A stretch of DNA of 64,000 nucleotides from NCBI GenBank assembly GCA_027532775.1, contig JAPZTO010000003.1:62001-126000 (forward strand). Direction: 5' to 3'. Below the pieces are notes generated by a model. It was not told where the DNA came from and did not search any database. It was given only the letters and a program-made list of their open reading frames with translations. Positions 50,914-59,837 of the stretch are shown here, piece by piece. The translations under genes were made by a program, and so were the position numbers. The first letter of the stretch is position 1, and each line of letters starts with the position of its first letter. The DNA is from Beijerinckiaceae bacterium. GTDB taxonomy: Bacteria > Pseudomonadota > Alphaproteobacteria > Rhizobiales > Beijerinckiaceae.

Positions 50914-51858
50914 TCAGTAGCCGGCCCGCCGGTCCACCTCGTTCGGCAGGGTCTCGCCCCGCTCGAACCGGGCGATATCGGCGAGGATGCCGCCCGCCAG
51001 CCCTTCCGGCGTCGAATCGGCCGCAACATGCGGCGTGATGACGATCTTCGGATGCGTCCAGAGCGGGCTTGTCACCGGCAGCGGTTCGGTTTCGAAGACA
51101 TCGAGGCTCGCCCCGGCAAGCAGTCCGGATTCGAGCGCGGCGAGGATATCCGCCTCGACCTGCAGCAGGCCGCGGCCGGCATTGATCAGGACCGGGCCAC
51201 CCAGAACCCCGTCCCGCGCGAGGCCGGCAAACAGCCTGCGATCCAGAATTCCGCGGGTATCCGGTGTGAGTGGAAGCAGGACGACGAGCATGTCGGTCCG
51301 GGCGAGGAAGGCGGGCAGGGCGTCCTTCCCGATAAAGACCGGGCAATCGGCCTCCGGCTGCGGCCTGCGGGCCCAGACCGCGACATTGAAGCCGAGGCGT
51401 TGCAGCACGTCGGCGGAATCCCGGCCGAGCACGCCATACCCCATCAGGCCGACGCGCACCTCGCGCGCTGCGGGCTGCGCCAGCTGGCGCCATTCCCGGC
51501 GGGCCTGCTGGGCCTGGTAGGCCGGCATCTGCCGGAGATGGAACAGGGCCTGCAGCACGATCCACTCGGTCATCCGGACGGTCAGGTCCGGGTTGACGAT
51601 GCGGATGATCGGAACATCCGGCAATGTCGTGTCCGCCAGCAGCGCATCGACGCCGGCGCCGAGATTGAAGATGGCGCGCAGGTTCGGCAGGCTGGCCAGA
51701 AGACCGGGACGGGGCTTCCAGACTGCGGCATAGTGGATGGAGGCCGGGTCGAAATCCTGCCCGACGGACTTAACGGGCCGCCGGCCCTCGCTGTGCTTCC
51801 CGAAGGCTTGAATCCAGGGTGCAGGGTCCCAGCCCTCGGCGGCAAAAAGGATCGTCAT
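50914..51858 (-). CDS. ghrA: Glyoxylate/hydroxypyruvate reductase A-type D-2-hydroxyacid dehydrogenase
   Basis: 314 residues. The NAD(P)-binding motif GLMGYGVLGRDSADVL lies in the middle. Downstream are the catalytic Arg (INAGRG), Glu (DVFETEPLP) and His (TPHVAADS) of the D-2-hydroxyacid dehydrogenase family. The short length and N-terminal FAAEGWDPAPWIQAF resemble GhrA rather than PGDH or FDH. Likely substrates are glyoxylate and hydroxypyruvate. The gene is divergent from metZ across a palindrome-bearing spacer. Confidence 0.88.
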   Translation of the reverse strand: MTILFAAEGWDPAPWIQAFGKHSEGRRPVKSVGQDFDPASIHYAAVWKPRPGLLASLPNLRAIFNLGAGVDALLADTTLPDVPIIRIVNPDLTVRMTEWIVLQALFHLRQMPAYQAQQARREWRQLAQPAAREVRVGLMGYGVLGRDSADVLQRLGFNVAVWARRPQPEADCPVFIGKDALPAFLARTDMLVVLLPLTPDTRGILDRRLFAGLARDGVLGGPVLINAGRGLLQVEADILAALESGLLAGASLDVFETEPLPVTSPLWTHPKIVITPHVAADSTPEGLAGGILADIARFERGETLPNEVDRRAGY

Positions 51859-51954
51859 CGGTCACCTCATGTTTGAAGCGTGATAGGGGCTTTCGGGGGG
51901 CGAGAGCAACAGGCCGCGCCGGGCGTTCTTGCCAAATTCCGACAAACAGGACGT

Positions 51955-51974
51955 TCGTTCGTCTTTACGAACGA
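51955..51974. promoter_or_regulatory. Perfect 8-bp-arm palindrome between ghrA and metZ
   Basis: TCGTTCGT (51955-51962) and ACGAACGA (51967-51974) flank a CTTT loop. It sits in the 163-bp divergent spacer, about 48 bases upstream of the metZ ATG. It resembles a TetR/ArsR-type operator in shape; no T tract follows, so it is not a convincing terminator. No SAM-II riboswitch consensus was found here. Confidence 0.5.
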
Positions 51975-52021
51975 TTTGGGCTGGGTTATGGGTCGGCATC
52001 CTGCCGTCCCGGAGACCCGCC

Positions 52022-53215
52022 ATGGCCGATCCGCATTCCACCCCGAAGCGCCACTTCGAAACGGAGCTCGTGCATGGGGGCACGCTACGCTCCCAGTTTG
52101 CCGAGACATCCGAGGCGCTGTTCCTGACGCAGGGGCATGTCTACGAGAGTGCGGAGCAATGCGAGAAGCGCTTCATCGGCGAGGATCCCGGCTATATCTA
52201 TGCCCGCTTCTCGAACCCCACCGTGGCGATGTTCGAAAAGCGCATGGCACTGCTGGAAGGCGCCGAGGCCGCGCGGGCGACCGCCACGGGGATGGCGGCG
52301 GTCACGGCGGCGCTGATGGGCCTCCTTCGGGCGGGCGACCATATCGTGGCCGCGCGGGCGCTGTTCGGGTCCTGCCGCTACGTGGTGGAGGAGCACCTGC
52401 CGCGCTACGGGATCGAGTCTACGCTGATCGACGGCACCGATCTTGCGGCCTGGCAGGCGGCTGTCCGGCCGAACACGAAGGTGTTCTTCCTCGAAAGCCC
52501 GGCCAACCCGACCCTCGAGGTCATTGACATCGAGGCCGTGGCCGCGATCGCGAAATCGGCTGGTGCCAAGCTTGTCGTCGACAATGTCTTCGCCACACCG
52601 GTCTGGCAGAAGCCGCTGGCCCTGGGGGCGGATTGCGTCACCTATTCCGCGACCAAGCATATTGACGGCCAGGGTCGCTGCCTCGGCGGCGTGATCCTCG
52701 CCTCCGAGGAGTTCATCAACACGCATATCCATACCTTGTTGCGCCAGACCGGGCCGGCCATGTCGCCGTTCAATGCCTGGGTGCTGCTGAAGGGCCTGGA
52801 GACGCTGGCCATCCGCGTCGAGCGCCAGACCCGCACGGCCAGCCTGCTGGCCGATTGGCTGGCCGACCAGAAGAAGGTCACGCGGCTGATCTTCCCCGGC
52901 CGGAAGGACCATCCGCAGGCCGAAATCATCGCGCGGCAGATGGGCGGTCCGTCGACGCTGATCGCGCTGGAGGTCGAGGGCGGCAAGGCGGCGGCTTTCC
53001 GGTTCCTCAATGCGCTCCGGATTTTCCGGATCTCGAACAATCTCGGCGATGCCAAGAGCCTCGCTGTCCATCCGGCAACGACCACGCATCAGCGGTTCAC
53101 CCCGGATGTCCGCGCCTCGATGGGCGTGGGCGACGGGCTTGTGCGCCTGTCCGTCGGGCTGGAGCATCCGGACGACCTGAAGGCGGATCTCGCGGAAGCG
53201 CTCCGCGTCGCCTGA
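52022..53215 (+). CDS. metZ: O-succinylhomoserine sulfhydrylase MetZ
   Basis: 397 residues. This PLP enzyme makes homocysteine from O-succinylhomoserine (or O-acetylhomoserine) and sulfide. The PLP lysine is Lys212 in YSATKHIDGQGRCLGG. FSNPTVAMFEKRMALLEG and FRISNNLGDAKSLAVHPATTTH are MetZ hallmarks, the latter distinguishing it from MetB/MetC. The ATG at 52022 is preferred over an upstream TTG that would translate the palindromic spacer. It converges with the rhodanese gene, with 12 bases between stops. Confidence 0.94.
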   Translation: MADPHSTPKRHFETELVHGGTLRSQFAETSEALFLTQGHVYESAEQCEKRFIGEDPGYIYARFSNPTVAMFEKRMALLEGAEAARATATGMAAVTAALMGLLRAGDHIVAARALFGSCRYVVEEHLPRYGIESTLIDGTDLAAWQAAVRPNTKVFFLESPANPTLEVIDIEAVAAIAKSAGAKLVVDNVFATPVWQKPLALGADCVTYSATKHIDGQGRCLGGVILASEEFINTHIHTLLRQTGPAMSPFNAWVLLKGLETLAIRVERQTRTASLLADWLADQKKVTRLIFPGRKDHPQAEIIARQMGGPSTLIALEVEGGKAAAFRFLNALRIFRISNNLGDAKSLAVHPATTTHQRFTPDVRASMGVGDGLVRLSVGLEHPDDLKADLAEALRVA

Positions 53216-53227
53216 GGCGCGGCGCCC

Positions 53228-54073
53228 TTACGCCGTCGCGACGGGCCGGGCGGGATCCTGCGTCCATTCGGTCATGGAGCCATCATAGAGTCGTGCTATC
53301 TCGCCGAGGATCTCGCTCAGGACGAACCAGTTCAGCGCGGCCGTATGGCCGGTATTGCAGTAGTGGATGACCGGCTTGCCGCGGATCTCTGCGAAGGCGG
53401 CTTCCAGGGCTGCCCGCGGCAGCAAGCGGCCGGTTTCGGGATCGAACAGGCTCGTGTAGTCGCGCGGACGGGCGCCCGGCACATGGCCCGGAACACGGGC
53501 TTCGGGCGCCTTTTCGCGGCCCGCGAAATAGGAGGCATTCCGGGCATCGACCAGCGGGTCGCCCTGTTCGAGCGCCTGCATTACATCCTCTGCCAGTGCC
53601 CGGAGCCCGGGTTGCCACCGGACCGGATAGGGTGCGGCCGGTACGGGCCCCGCTCCCGGCCCGGTTTCGACCGGGCGCCCCGAGGCGAACCAGCTGCGCG
53701 TGCCGCCATCGAGGATCGCAACCTCCCGGTGGCCGGCCAGCCGCAGGGTCCAGCAGGCCCGTGCGGCGGCGGCGAAGTCATTGGCGCTGGCCCCGAGCGG
53801 CACAAGGATCACCCGGCTTTCCGGGGTGATTCCGAGGCCCCCGAACAACCGGGCGAGATAATCCGCCTCCGGCAGCAGCCCGGGCACCTGCCCCACCCGC
53901 TGGCGCCAGCCATCGGCAGCATAATCAGAGAAGACCGCACCGGGGATATGGGCCTGCTCGAAAGCGGCGCGGCCGCCATCGGCCGGGAGGCGGATATCGA
54001 GCAGCACCGTATCCGGTCTGCCCGCAAGGGCTTCCAGTGCCTCTGCCGAGACGAGGCCCGACAGGCGGGTCAT
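53228..54073 (-). CDS. Two-domain rhodanese-type sulfurtransferase
   Basis: 281 residues with two rhodanese domains. The C-terminal one carries the active Cys239 in HYCNTGHTA. The N-terminal one has the structural strands but no catalytic Cys. Thiosulfate or 3-mercaptopyruvate could be the donor; the CxxGxxA-like loop favours the thiosulfate type. I chose the ATG at 54073 (MTRLSGLVSAEALEAL). It overlaps the stop of the OsmC gene by ATGA, so the two form an operon. metZ and its sulfide chemistry lie on the opposite strand. Confidence 0.9.
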   Translation of the reverse strand: MTRLSGLVSAEALEALAGRPDTVLLDIRLPADGGRAAFEQAHIPGAVFSDYAADGWRQRVGQVPGLLPEADYLARLFGGLGITPESRVILVPLGASANDFAAAARACWTLRLAGHREVAILDGGTRSWFASGRPVETGPGAGPVPAAPYPVRWQPGLRALAEDVMQALEQGDPLVDARNASYFAGREKAPEARVPGHVPGARPRDYTSLFDPETGRLLPRAALEAAFAEIRGKPVIHYCNTGHTAALNWFVLSEILGEIARLYDGSMTEWTQDPARPVATA

Positions 54074-54489
54074 TCCGAGGCCTCGACATGGAATTCGTGG
54101 GTGATCTTCGCGGTCTTGCCCAGCATGATCGAGGCGGAGCAATATTTCTCCTTGGAAAGCGAGATAGCCCGCTCGACCTTGGCCGGCGAGAGGTTCCGGC
54201 CCTTCACGCGGTAGACGAGATGCAGGGTGGTGAAGACCTTCGGGTCTTCTTCCGCGCGGCCCGCGCTGACCTCCACCACGCAATCCGCCACGTCTTCCCG
54301 GCCTTTCCGCAGGATGTTGACGACGTCGAAGGCGGTGCAGCCGGCCATGCCGACCAGCAGCAACTCCATCGGCCGGAAGCCGAGATTGCGGCCCCCGTAT
54401 TCAGGTGCTCCATCCATGATGACGCCGTGGCCGGATCCGGCTTCGCCGAGGAAGGCCATGCCTTCGATAAGCTTTGCGCGCGCTTTCAT
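54070..54489 (-). CDS. OsmC-family protein
   Basis: 139 residues. OsmC/Ohr-fold proteins are cysteine-based peroxidases or sulfur-handling proteins. The conserved Cys51 lies in MAGCTAFDVVNIL, and a second Cys near 70 sits in the strand DVADCVVEVS, the usual pair. Coupling to a rhodanese by overlapping stop/start codons suggests a role with persulfides or low-molecular-weight thiols rather than just organic hydroperoxides. The exact subfamily cannot be settled from motifs. Confidence 0.9.
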   Translation of the reverse strand: MKARAKLIEGMAFLGEAGSGHGVIMDGAPEYGGRNLGFRPMELLLVGMAGCTAFDVVNILRKGREDVADCVVEVSAGRAEEDPKVFTTLHLVYRVKGRNLSPAKVERAISLSKEKYCSASIMLGKTAKITHEFHVEASE

Positions 54490-54531
54490 GCCTGACCTGC
54501 CTTCCTGCTTCTGATGATCCTGCCGGCCGCC

Positions 54532-55062
54532 TCAGCGGATAAACTGGTCGACATACCCTTCGCCCAGCCCGTTCGCGGCGTAATGCCGGCGGCATTTGTC
54601 GATCCGCGTGAACACATCGTCAAAGCCGGTGCATTTGCCATCCGGGTCGCAGTAGATCATCGCGCCATTGACCTGGAACATCGTGATCATTTCCTCGACA
54701 TGCGGATCGACGACCAGCGTATGTGTCTCGCCCGGCGCTTCATAGACATAGGAACCCTCGGTGGCCACCCAGTCATGCTCGAGATAGCGCCACTGGCCCT
54801 TGAGCACGTAGCCATGCACGGGCTGCGGGTGCCGGTGCCGCGAGAGCACGCCGGCGCGGCGCACGCGGAGCAGATTCATCCAGTAGCCGCGGGTGGCGGA
54901 AAGGCAGAGCGGGCGGAACCAGACATTGTCATCCACCGGCACCCAGATCCGCTCATCCTGCGGGATCACATTTGGAACGAGGAGTTCGGGCGGGCTTTCC
55001 TTCGGCATGGGGTGGCGGTAGGGCAGCCACTTTTCGGAATCAAGCGGAACGGGAGCGGTCAT
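54532..55062 (-). CDS. Cupin protein, 2,4'-dihydroxyacetophenone dioxygenase family
   Basis: 176 residues of a cupin beta barrel. The first cupin motif is seen as SRHRHPQPVHGYVLKGQWRY with the His ligands, and the second as GETHTLVV. The overall layout matches the 2,4'-dihydroxyacetophenone dioxygenase-like group, Fe-dependent C-C cleaving enzymes. The actual substrate is unknown, and several members are poorly characterised. It lies 17 bases after an SDR gene on the same strand, suggesting a shared catabolic unit with the two SDRs upstream. Confidence 0.8.
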   Translation of the reverse strand: MTAPVPLDSEKWLPYRHPMPKESPPELLVPNVIPQDERIWVPVDDNVWFRPLCLSATRGYWMNLLRVRRAGVLSRHRHPQPVHGYVLKGQWRYLEHDWVATEGSYVYEAPGETHTLVVDPHVEEMITMFQVNGAMIYCDPDGKCTGFDDVFTRIDKCRRHYAANGLGEGYVDQFIR

Positions 55063-55079
55063 GGCGGGTCCTCAGGGTG

Positions 55080-55793
55080 TCAAAGCGTGAGATAGCCGCC
55101 ATCGACCGGCAGGATCGTGCCGGTGATGAAGCGGGCGGATTCGGAGGCAAGGAAGACGACCGCGCCGGCCACATCGTCCGGCTTCCCCCATCTCTTCATG
55201 GGGGTCCGGTCGAGGATCGGCGCGGAGCGAACGGGGTCTTCCACCAGAGGGCGGGTCAGCTCGGTGTCGATCCATCCCGGCGCGACCGCATTGACGCGGA
55301 TGCCCTCCGGCGCCCAAGCGGCGGCGAGGCTCTTGGTCAACTGGCCGACGCCGCCTTTCGAGGAGGAATAGCCCGGAACGAAGGGCGAGCCCTGGAAGGT
55401 CAGCATCGAGGCCGTATTGATGATGGAACCGCCGTTGCGGGCGAGAAGCGGCCTTGCGGCCAGGCAGCAGCGCATCGTGCCCACGAGATTCACCTCAAGC
55501 GTGAGCCGGAAGGCCTCGATCTCGAATTCCTTGCCGCCACGCTGGATGGTGCCGGCGCAATTGACCAGCAGGTCGAGCCGGTCCAGCCCGTCGAAAAGCG
55601 CCCCGACAGAGGCATCCTGCGTGACATCCATCACTGTGGTCCGGATGGCGGGATCCGGCGCGAAAGCCGCGCATTCCGCTTCGGTGAGGCCGGTCGCCAT
55701 GACCGAATATCCCGCCGCCACCAGCGCGCGGGCAATGCCCTCGCCGATCCCGCGCGTGCCCCCCGTGACGACGGCAACCGGTTGAACTGCCAC
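55080..55793 (-). CDS. Short-chain dehydrogenase/reductase (first of pair)
   Basis: 237 residues. The cofactor motif GGTRGIG is at 11-17, NCAG follows, and the catalytic Tyr-Lys is in GYSSSKGG. It is a classical SDR; substrate unknown. The best start is GTG at 55793 (VAVQPVAVVTGG), immediately after the stop of the upstream SDR. A longer reading would overlap that gene. The C-terminal ITGTILPVDGGYL is typical of the family. The pairing with a second SDR and a cupin suggests oxidation of a small alcohol or sugar acid. Confidence 0.88.
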   Translation of the reverse strand: MAVQPVAVVTGGTRGIGEGIARALVAAGYSVMATGLTEAECAAFAPDPAIRTTVMDVTQDASVGALFDGLDRLDLLVNCAGTIQRGGKEFEIEAFRLTLEVNLVGTMRCCLAARPLLARNGGSIINTASMLTFQGSPFVPGYSSSKGGVGQLTKSLAAAWAPEGIRVNAVAPGWIDTELTRPLVEDPVRSAPILDRTPMKRWGKPDDVAGAVVFLASESARFITGTILPVDGGYLTL

Positions 55794-55794
55794 C

Positions 55795-56547
55795 TCAATA
55801 GGTCCCGCGGCCACCGGAAATGTCGAAAACCGCACCTGTCGAGAAGGCGCAATCCTCCGAGGCGAGCCAGCAGGCCATGGCGGCAATCTCGTCGACCTGG
55901 ACGAAACGGCCCATCGGGATCTTCGAGAGCATGAACTGGATGAATTCGGGCTTCATCTGATCGAAGATCGCGGTTTTCGCCGCAGCCGGGGTGATGCAGT
56001 TCACCAGGATGTTCGACGTGGCCAGTTCCTTGCCGAGGGATTTTGTCAGCGCGATCAGGCCAGCCTTGGAAGCCGAGTAATGGGAGGCATTCGGGTTCCC
56101 CTCCTTGCCGGCGATCGAGGCAATGTTGACGATCCGGCCATAGCCGCCCTTCAGCATTTCCGGCACGATGGCCCGGCAGACGAGATAGGGGGCCACGAGG
56201 TTCACCTCGACAACCTGCCGCCAGATGGCCGGTTCAAGTTCCCAGAGGCGCGCATTGCCGCCGGTAATCCCGGCATTGTTGACGGCGATGTCGATCCGGC
56301 CATGGCGCGACATGACATTGGCTGTTGCCGCCGCCACGGAGGTCTCGTCCGTCAGCTGCACGAGATCGGTCGTGACTGCCCCGAGCGGGGCCAGTGACCC
56401 CGCCGCCTCGGCGAGGGCGGCCTCGTCCATATCCCACAAGACGGCTACGCCGCCCGAGCGCAGCACGCGTTCGGCAATGGCATAGCCAATGCCGCGCGCA
56501 CCACCGGTGATGATCGCCACGCGATCCCGAAGATCCAGCTGGTTCAT
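55795..56547 (-). CDS. Short-chain dehydrogenase/reductase (second of pair)
   Basis: 250 residues. ITGGARGIGYAI supplies the cofactor-binding TGxxxGxG and NNAG the structural motif. SIAGKEGNPNASHYSASKAG holds the catalytic Ser-Tyr-Lys triad. A lone Asp after the second beta strand (LWDMDEA) suggests NAD rather than NADP use. It is probably the first gene of the SDR-SDR-cupin unit. It starts at ATG 56547. Only about one base separates it from the next SDR start. Confidence 0.9.
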   Translation of the reverse strand: MNQLDLRDRVAIITGGARGIGYAIAERVLRSGGVAVLWDMDEAALAEAAGSLAPLGAVTTDLVQLTDETSVAAATANVMSRHGRIDIAVNNAGITGGNARLWELEPAIWRQVVEVNLVAPYLVCRAIVPEMLKGGYGRIVNIASIAGKEGNPNASHYSASKAGLIALTKSLGKELATSNILVNCITPAAAKTAIFDQMKPEFIQFMLSKIPMGRFVQVDEIAAMACWLASEDCAFSTGAVFDISGGRGTY

Positions 56548-56680
56548 TTCACTCCCGCGAAAGTCTTTGGCGCGATGATCGCGTCTTGTCCGGCAAGGAT
56601 AGCCCCAGCCCGGCCGAGGAAACAATCGGGAATTGCCATTCCCGCGCCGGCGCACATTCCCGGCAGGCTTCGCTTCGTGA

Positions 56681-56695
56681 TTAACGAGGCCTTAC
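56681..56695. promoter_or_regulatory. CtrA-like site upstream of TadG gene
   Basis: TTAA-CGAGGCC-TTAC matches the CtrA pattern TTAA-N7-TTAA in seven of eight fixed bases. It lies in an AT-rich stretch about 110 bases before the TadG/vWA ATG. Alphaproteobacterial pilus genes are frequent CtrA targets. Weak without footprinting. Confidence 0.35.
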
Positions 56696-56806
56696 CGCAA
56701 GCCTCTAAATATCTACCTGACATTTAAGCGAATTTTCGCGCGGCAATGTTAGATCTGGCAAATGTAGACGTCATTTATGGCGTCCGGTGAGGGGATGAGG
56801 TCCTGC

Positions 56807-58267
56807 ATGTCCGGTCTAATGAAGCTGTTTCGTGCGTTCCGGCGCGACACGGGCGGAAATTTCGTCAGCCTTTTCGCCCTCGGTGCGGTTTCCGTCATCG
56901 GTGTGACCGGGTTGGCCGTCGACTATTCCCGGGCCGTGCAGATGCGCGCTTCCATCTTCGCCGCTGCGGATTCCGCCGCATTGGCCGCTGCCCGCACCAT
57001 GGGCACGGCAGCCGAGCGCGAGAAGGTGGCCAAGGATGTGTTCGGGGCCAACACCATCAAGCTCACCGATGCCTTCGCGCTGACCATGTCGCCGGAGAAC
57101 ATCACGAAGGATGGTGCCAATTACGGCTATCGCGTCCGGGCGAGCGGTTCGGTCAAGACGTTCTTCGGCGGCATTTTCGGTCTGGATCAGGTCAGCATGG
57201 ATGTGCTGGCGGAAGCGATCAGCACGATCTCGTCGAAGACCGAGATCGCGCTTGTCCTCGACACGACCGGCTCGATGAGCGGCTGGAAAATGAACACGCT
57301 GAAGAAGGCGGCCGGTGACATGGTCGAGAATCTCAGCAAGCTCTCGGCCAAGCCGGATCAGCTGAAATTCTCGGTGGTTCCCTTCGCCGAATACGTCAAT
57401 GTCGGCCTCGCGAACCGCAACAAGCCGTGGATCAACGTGCCGGCCGACTATCAGGATCCGTCCAAGGAAGTGTGTTCGAAGTCCAAGCCGGTCATCGGCG
57501 AGAAGAACTGCAAGCAGGAATGGGTGGCGCCGCAACCCGGCAAGCCGCCGGGCACCTGCTACAATGACGGCGTTCCCTATAGCTGCGGCGGTTCCTCGCC
57601 CAAGGCCGGCTATTTCAAGCAGGTCTGCGAGAAGATCTACGGTCCCGAGGAAACGAAATGCTCCATCAAGCAGGGCGCGTGGCACAAATGGCATGGCTGC
57701 GTCGGTTCGCGGAACCATCCGCTCGACACGCAGGATGGCAGTTATTCGAACAAAATCCCCGGGCTGATGGACACGTGGTGCAGCGATACGCTGGTCGAGC
57801 TGACCTCTGACTTCAACAAGGTCAAGTCGATGATCAAGGGCCTCAGCCCGAGCGGGAATACCTACATCCCGGCCGGCCTGATCTGGGGTTGGCGGACCCT
57901 CTCGGCGCAGGAGCCCTTCAGTGCGGCAACGAGCACGCCGACAGAGCAGGTGCGCAAGTTCCTGGTGTTGATGACCGATGGCATGAACACGAAGTCACCG
58001 ACCTATCCGCAGCATTGGGGCAATGACACGGCCAAATCGAATGACCTTGTCAAGAAGATCTGCGCCAACATCGCGGCCGACAAGACCAGCGACATCCAGA
58101 TCTACACGGTGGCCTTCGATGTGTCCGATGCCACCATCAAGACGCTGCTCAAGGATTGCGCGGCCAATACCAAGGGTCAGTTCTTCGACGCGCAGAACTC
58201 GGAAGAGTTCCTCGCCGCCTTCTCGAAGATCAGCGACATCATCGCCGAATTGCGCCTCAGCAAGTAA
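56807..58267 (+). CDS. TadG-like pilus-assembly protein with vWA domain
   Basis: 486 residues. A basic N-terminus (FRAFRRDTGGNFVSL) leads into one transmembrane helix (about 15-40) and the TadE/G-like SRAVQMRASIFAAADSAALAAA segment. A von Willebrand A domain follows, with the MIDAS-type LDTTGSMSG near residue 155 and VLMTDGMNT late in the fold. The middle contains an insert with eight cysteines (roughly residues 220-325), probably disulfide-bonded outside the cytoplasm. No other tad or flp gene is adjacent, so it is an orphan. The ATG at 56807 is chosen for its GAGG; ATGs at 56795 and 56777 are alternatives. Confidence 0.88.
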   Translation: MSGLMKLFRAFRRDTGGNFVSLFALGAVSVIGVTGLAVDYSRAVQMRASIFAAADSAALAAARTMGTAAEREKVAKDVFGANTIKLTDAFALTMSPENITKDGANYGYRVRASGSVKTFFGGIFGLDQVSMDVLAEAISTISSKTEIALVLDTTGSMSGWKMNTLKKAAGDMVENLSKLSAKPDQLKFSVVPFAEYVNVGLANRNKPWINVPADYQDPSKEVCSKSKPVIGEKNCKQEWVAPQPGKPPGTCYNDGVPYSCGGSSPKAGYFKQVCEKIYGPEETKCSIKQGAWHKWHGCVGSRNHPLDTQDGSYSNKIPGLMDTWCSDTLVELTSDFNKVKSMIKGLSPSGNTYIPAGLIWGWRTLSAQEPFSAATSTPTEQVRKFLVLMTDGMNTKSPTYPQHWGNDTAKSNDLVKKICANIAADKTSDIQIYTVAFDVSDATIKTLLKDCAANTKGQFFDAQNSEEFLAAFSKISDIIAELRLSK

Positions 58268-58286
58268 GGCACGAAGAGCACAGCAG

Positions 58287-58310
58287 AAAGGCCGGGGTGA
58301 CCCGGCCTTT
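58287..58310. terminator. Bidirectional terminator between TadG gene and hmgA
   Basis: AAAGGCCGGG-GTGA-CCCGGCCTTT is a perfect 10-bp stem with a four-base loop. The T run on both strands is only three bases, so it is a modest terminator for both convergent genes. It begins 20 bases after the TadG stop. Confidence 0.8.
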
Positions 58311-58337
58311 GTTGCGTTCGCCGAGGCGCTGGGACAG

Positions 58338-59705
58338 CTACCAGTTCGGCTCCTTGCGGGTGGGGTCGAAATGGCGTTCCAGCCCGGCCCAGCAATCGAG
58401 GTATTCCGAATCGATCGCCTTGAGTGTCGAGGCATAAGCCGTCAGCCGCTGGGGCAGCCGGGTCTCCAGCATGAAAGCCATGGTGCCCGAGAGTTTGACC
58501 GGGGCCATCGGCTCGTTCGAGGCCTTCTCGAAGGCGGGGGCATCCGGTCCGTGCGGCAGCATCATGTTGTGAAGGCTCATCCCGCCCGGCACGAAGCCCT
58601 TCGGCTTGGCGTCATAGACGCCGTAGATCAGCCCCATGAACTCGCTCATGATGTTGCGGTGATACCAGGGCGGACGGAATGTGTTCTCGGCCACCATCCA
58701 GCGTTCGGGGAAGATCACGAAATCGATATTGGCTGTGCCCGCCTCACCGGAAGGTGAAGTCAGCACCGTGAAGATCGAGGGATCGGGATGGTCGAACTGG
58801 ATCGCCCCGACCGGCGAGAAATGCCGGAGATCGTATTTGTAGGGATAGTAATTTCCGTGCCAGGCGACCACGTCGAGCGGAGACTGGCCGATATCGGTGA
58901 CGAACATCTCGCCGCACCATTTCACATAGAGCTGGGCCGGGCCGACCCTGTCCTCGTAGGCGGCCACGGGCGCCTTGAAATCGCGGGCATTGGCGAGGCA
59001 GTTCGCCCCGATCGGGCCGCGTTCCGGCAGCGTGAAGGCACCGCCGTAATTCTCGCAGACATAGGCCCGGGCCGGGCCATCGACCAGCTCGCAGCGGAAG
59101 ATCACGCCGCGCGGGATCACGCAGATCTCGCCGGGTTCGATCTCGATGATCCCGAATTCGGTGCAGAAGCGGAGCCGGCCCTCCTGCGCGACGACCATCA
59201 ATTCGCCGTCGGCATTGAAGACGTATTCGTCGGTCATCGATTGCGTGACGAGGGCGATATGGGCCGCCATGCCGGTCTGGCCCTCGGCATCCCCGGCCGT
59301 GGTGATAGTGTGCAGGCCGGTGCGGAAATTCACGCCTTCAGCCGGAAGCGCGATCGGCATCCAGCGCATCTGGCCGATCGGCAGCGCCGATTCCTCCCGG
59401 TTCGGTGCGCTCCGGAGCATGCCGAGGCCCGCCTTGCGGTAGCGCCCCTGATGTTTCACGCCGGGCTGGATCCGGTAGAGCCAGGAGCGCTCGTTGGTCG
59501 AGCGCGGCGCCGTGAAGGGCGAGCCGGAAAGCTGCTCGGCATAGAGGCCGTAATTGCATTTCTGGGGCGAGTTCCGGCCCACCGGCAGGGCATCGGGCAA
59601 GGCCTCCGTCTCGAAGGAGTTGCCAAAACCCGTCATGTAGCGAAGTCCGGTCCGGGCCTCTTCCCGGACCATCGCTCCGGCCCTTGCTTGCGCATGGATG
59701 TTCAT
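58338..59705 (-). CDS. hmgA: Homogentisate 1,2-dioxygenase
   Basis: 455 residues, slightly longer than many family members. This is the Fe(II) enzyme that opens the homogentisate ring in tyrosine/phenylalanine catabolism. Signatures are [15 protein letters not shown] and [16 protein letters not shown] at the N-terminus, and [36 protein letters not shown] contains the metal-site Glu and His residues. maiA and fahA are not adjacent; a dienelactone-hydrolase-like gene is upstream on the same strand. Confidence 0.95.
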   Translation of the reverse strand: MNIHAQARAGAMVREEARTGLRYMTGFGNSFETEALPDALPVGRNSPQKCNYGLYAEQLSGSPFTAPRSTNERSWLYRIQPGVKHQGRYRKAGLGMLRSAPNREESALPIGQMRWMPIALPAEGVNFRTGLHTITTAGDAEGQTGMAAHIALVTQSMTDEYVFNADGELMVVAQEGRLRFCTEFGIIEIEPGEICVIPRGVIFRCELVDGPARAYVCENYGGAFTLPERGPIGANCLANARDFKAPVAAYEDRVGPAQLYVKWCGEMFVTDIGQSPLDVVAWHGNYYPYKYDLRHFSPVGAIQFDHPDPSIFTVLTSPSGEAGTANIDFVIFPERWMVAENTFRPPWYHRNIMSEFMGLIYGVYDAKPKGFVPGGMSLHNMMLPHGPDAPAFEKASNEPMAPVKLSGTMAFMLETRLPQRLTAYASTLKAIDSEYLDCWAGLERHFDPTRKEPNW

Positions 59706-59837
59706 GGATCTGCCTTCCTGCGATCATTTCCCCGCAGGCAAGCCGGACATGGCGATTCCCGCCGCTCGGCCACCTGTCAGCGCAAGAATGCCGGGCTTCG
59801 GACGGATTGGCAAGAAATTTGTTGCAAGTGAAACTAA

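Noticed and set aside
51859-52021. SAM-II riboswitch upstream of metZ
   Set aside because: The conserved pseudoknot sequence elements of SAM-II were not found; only a palindrome and no matching loop sequences.
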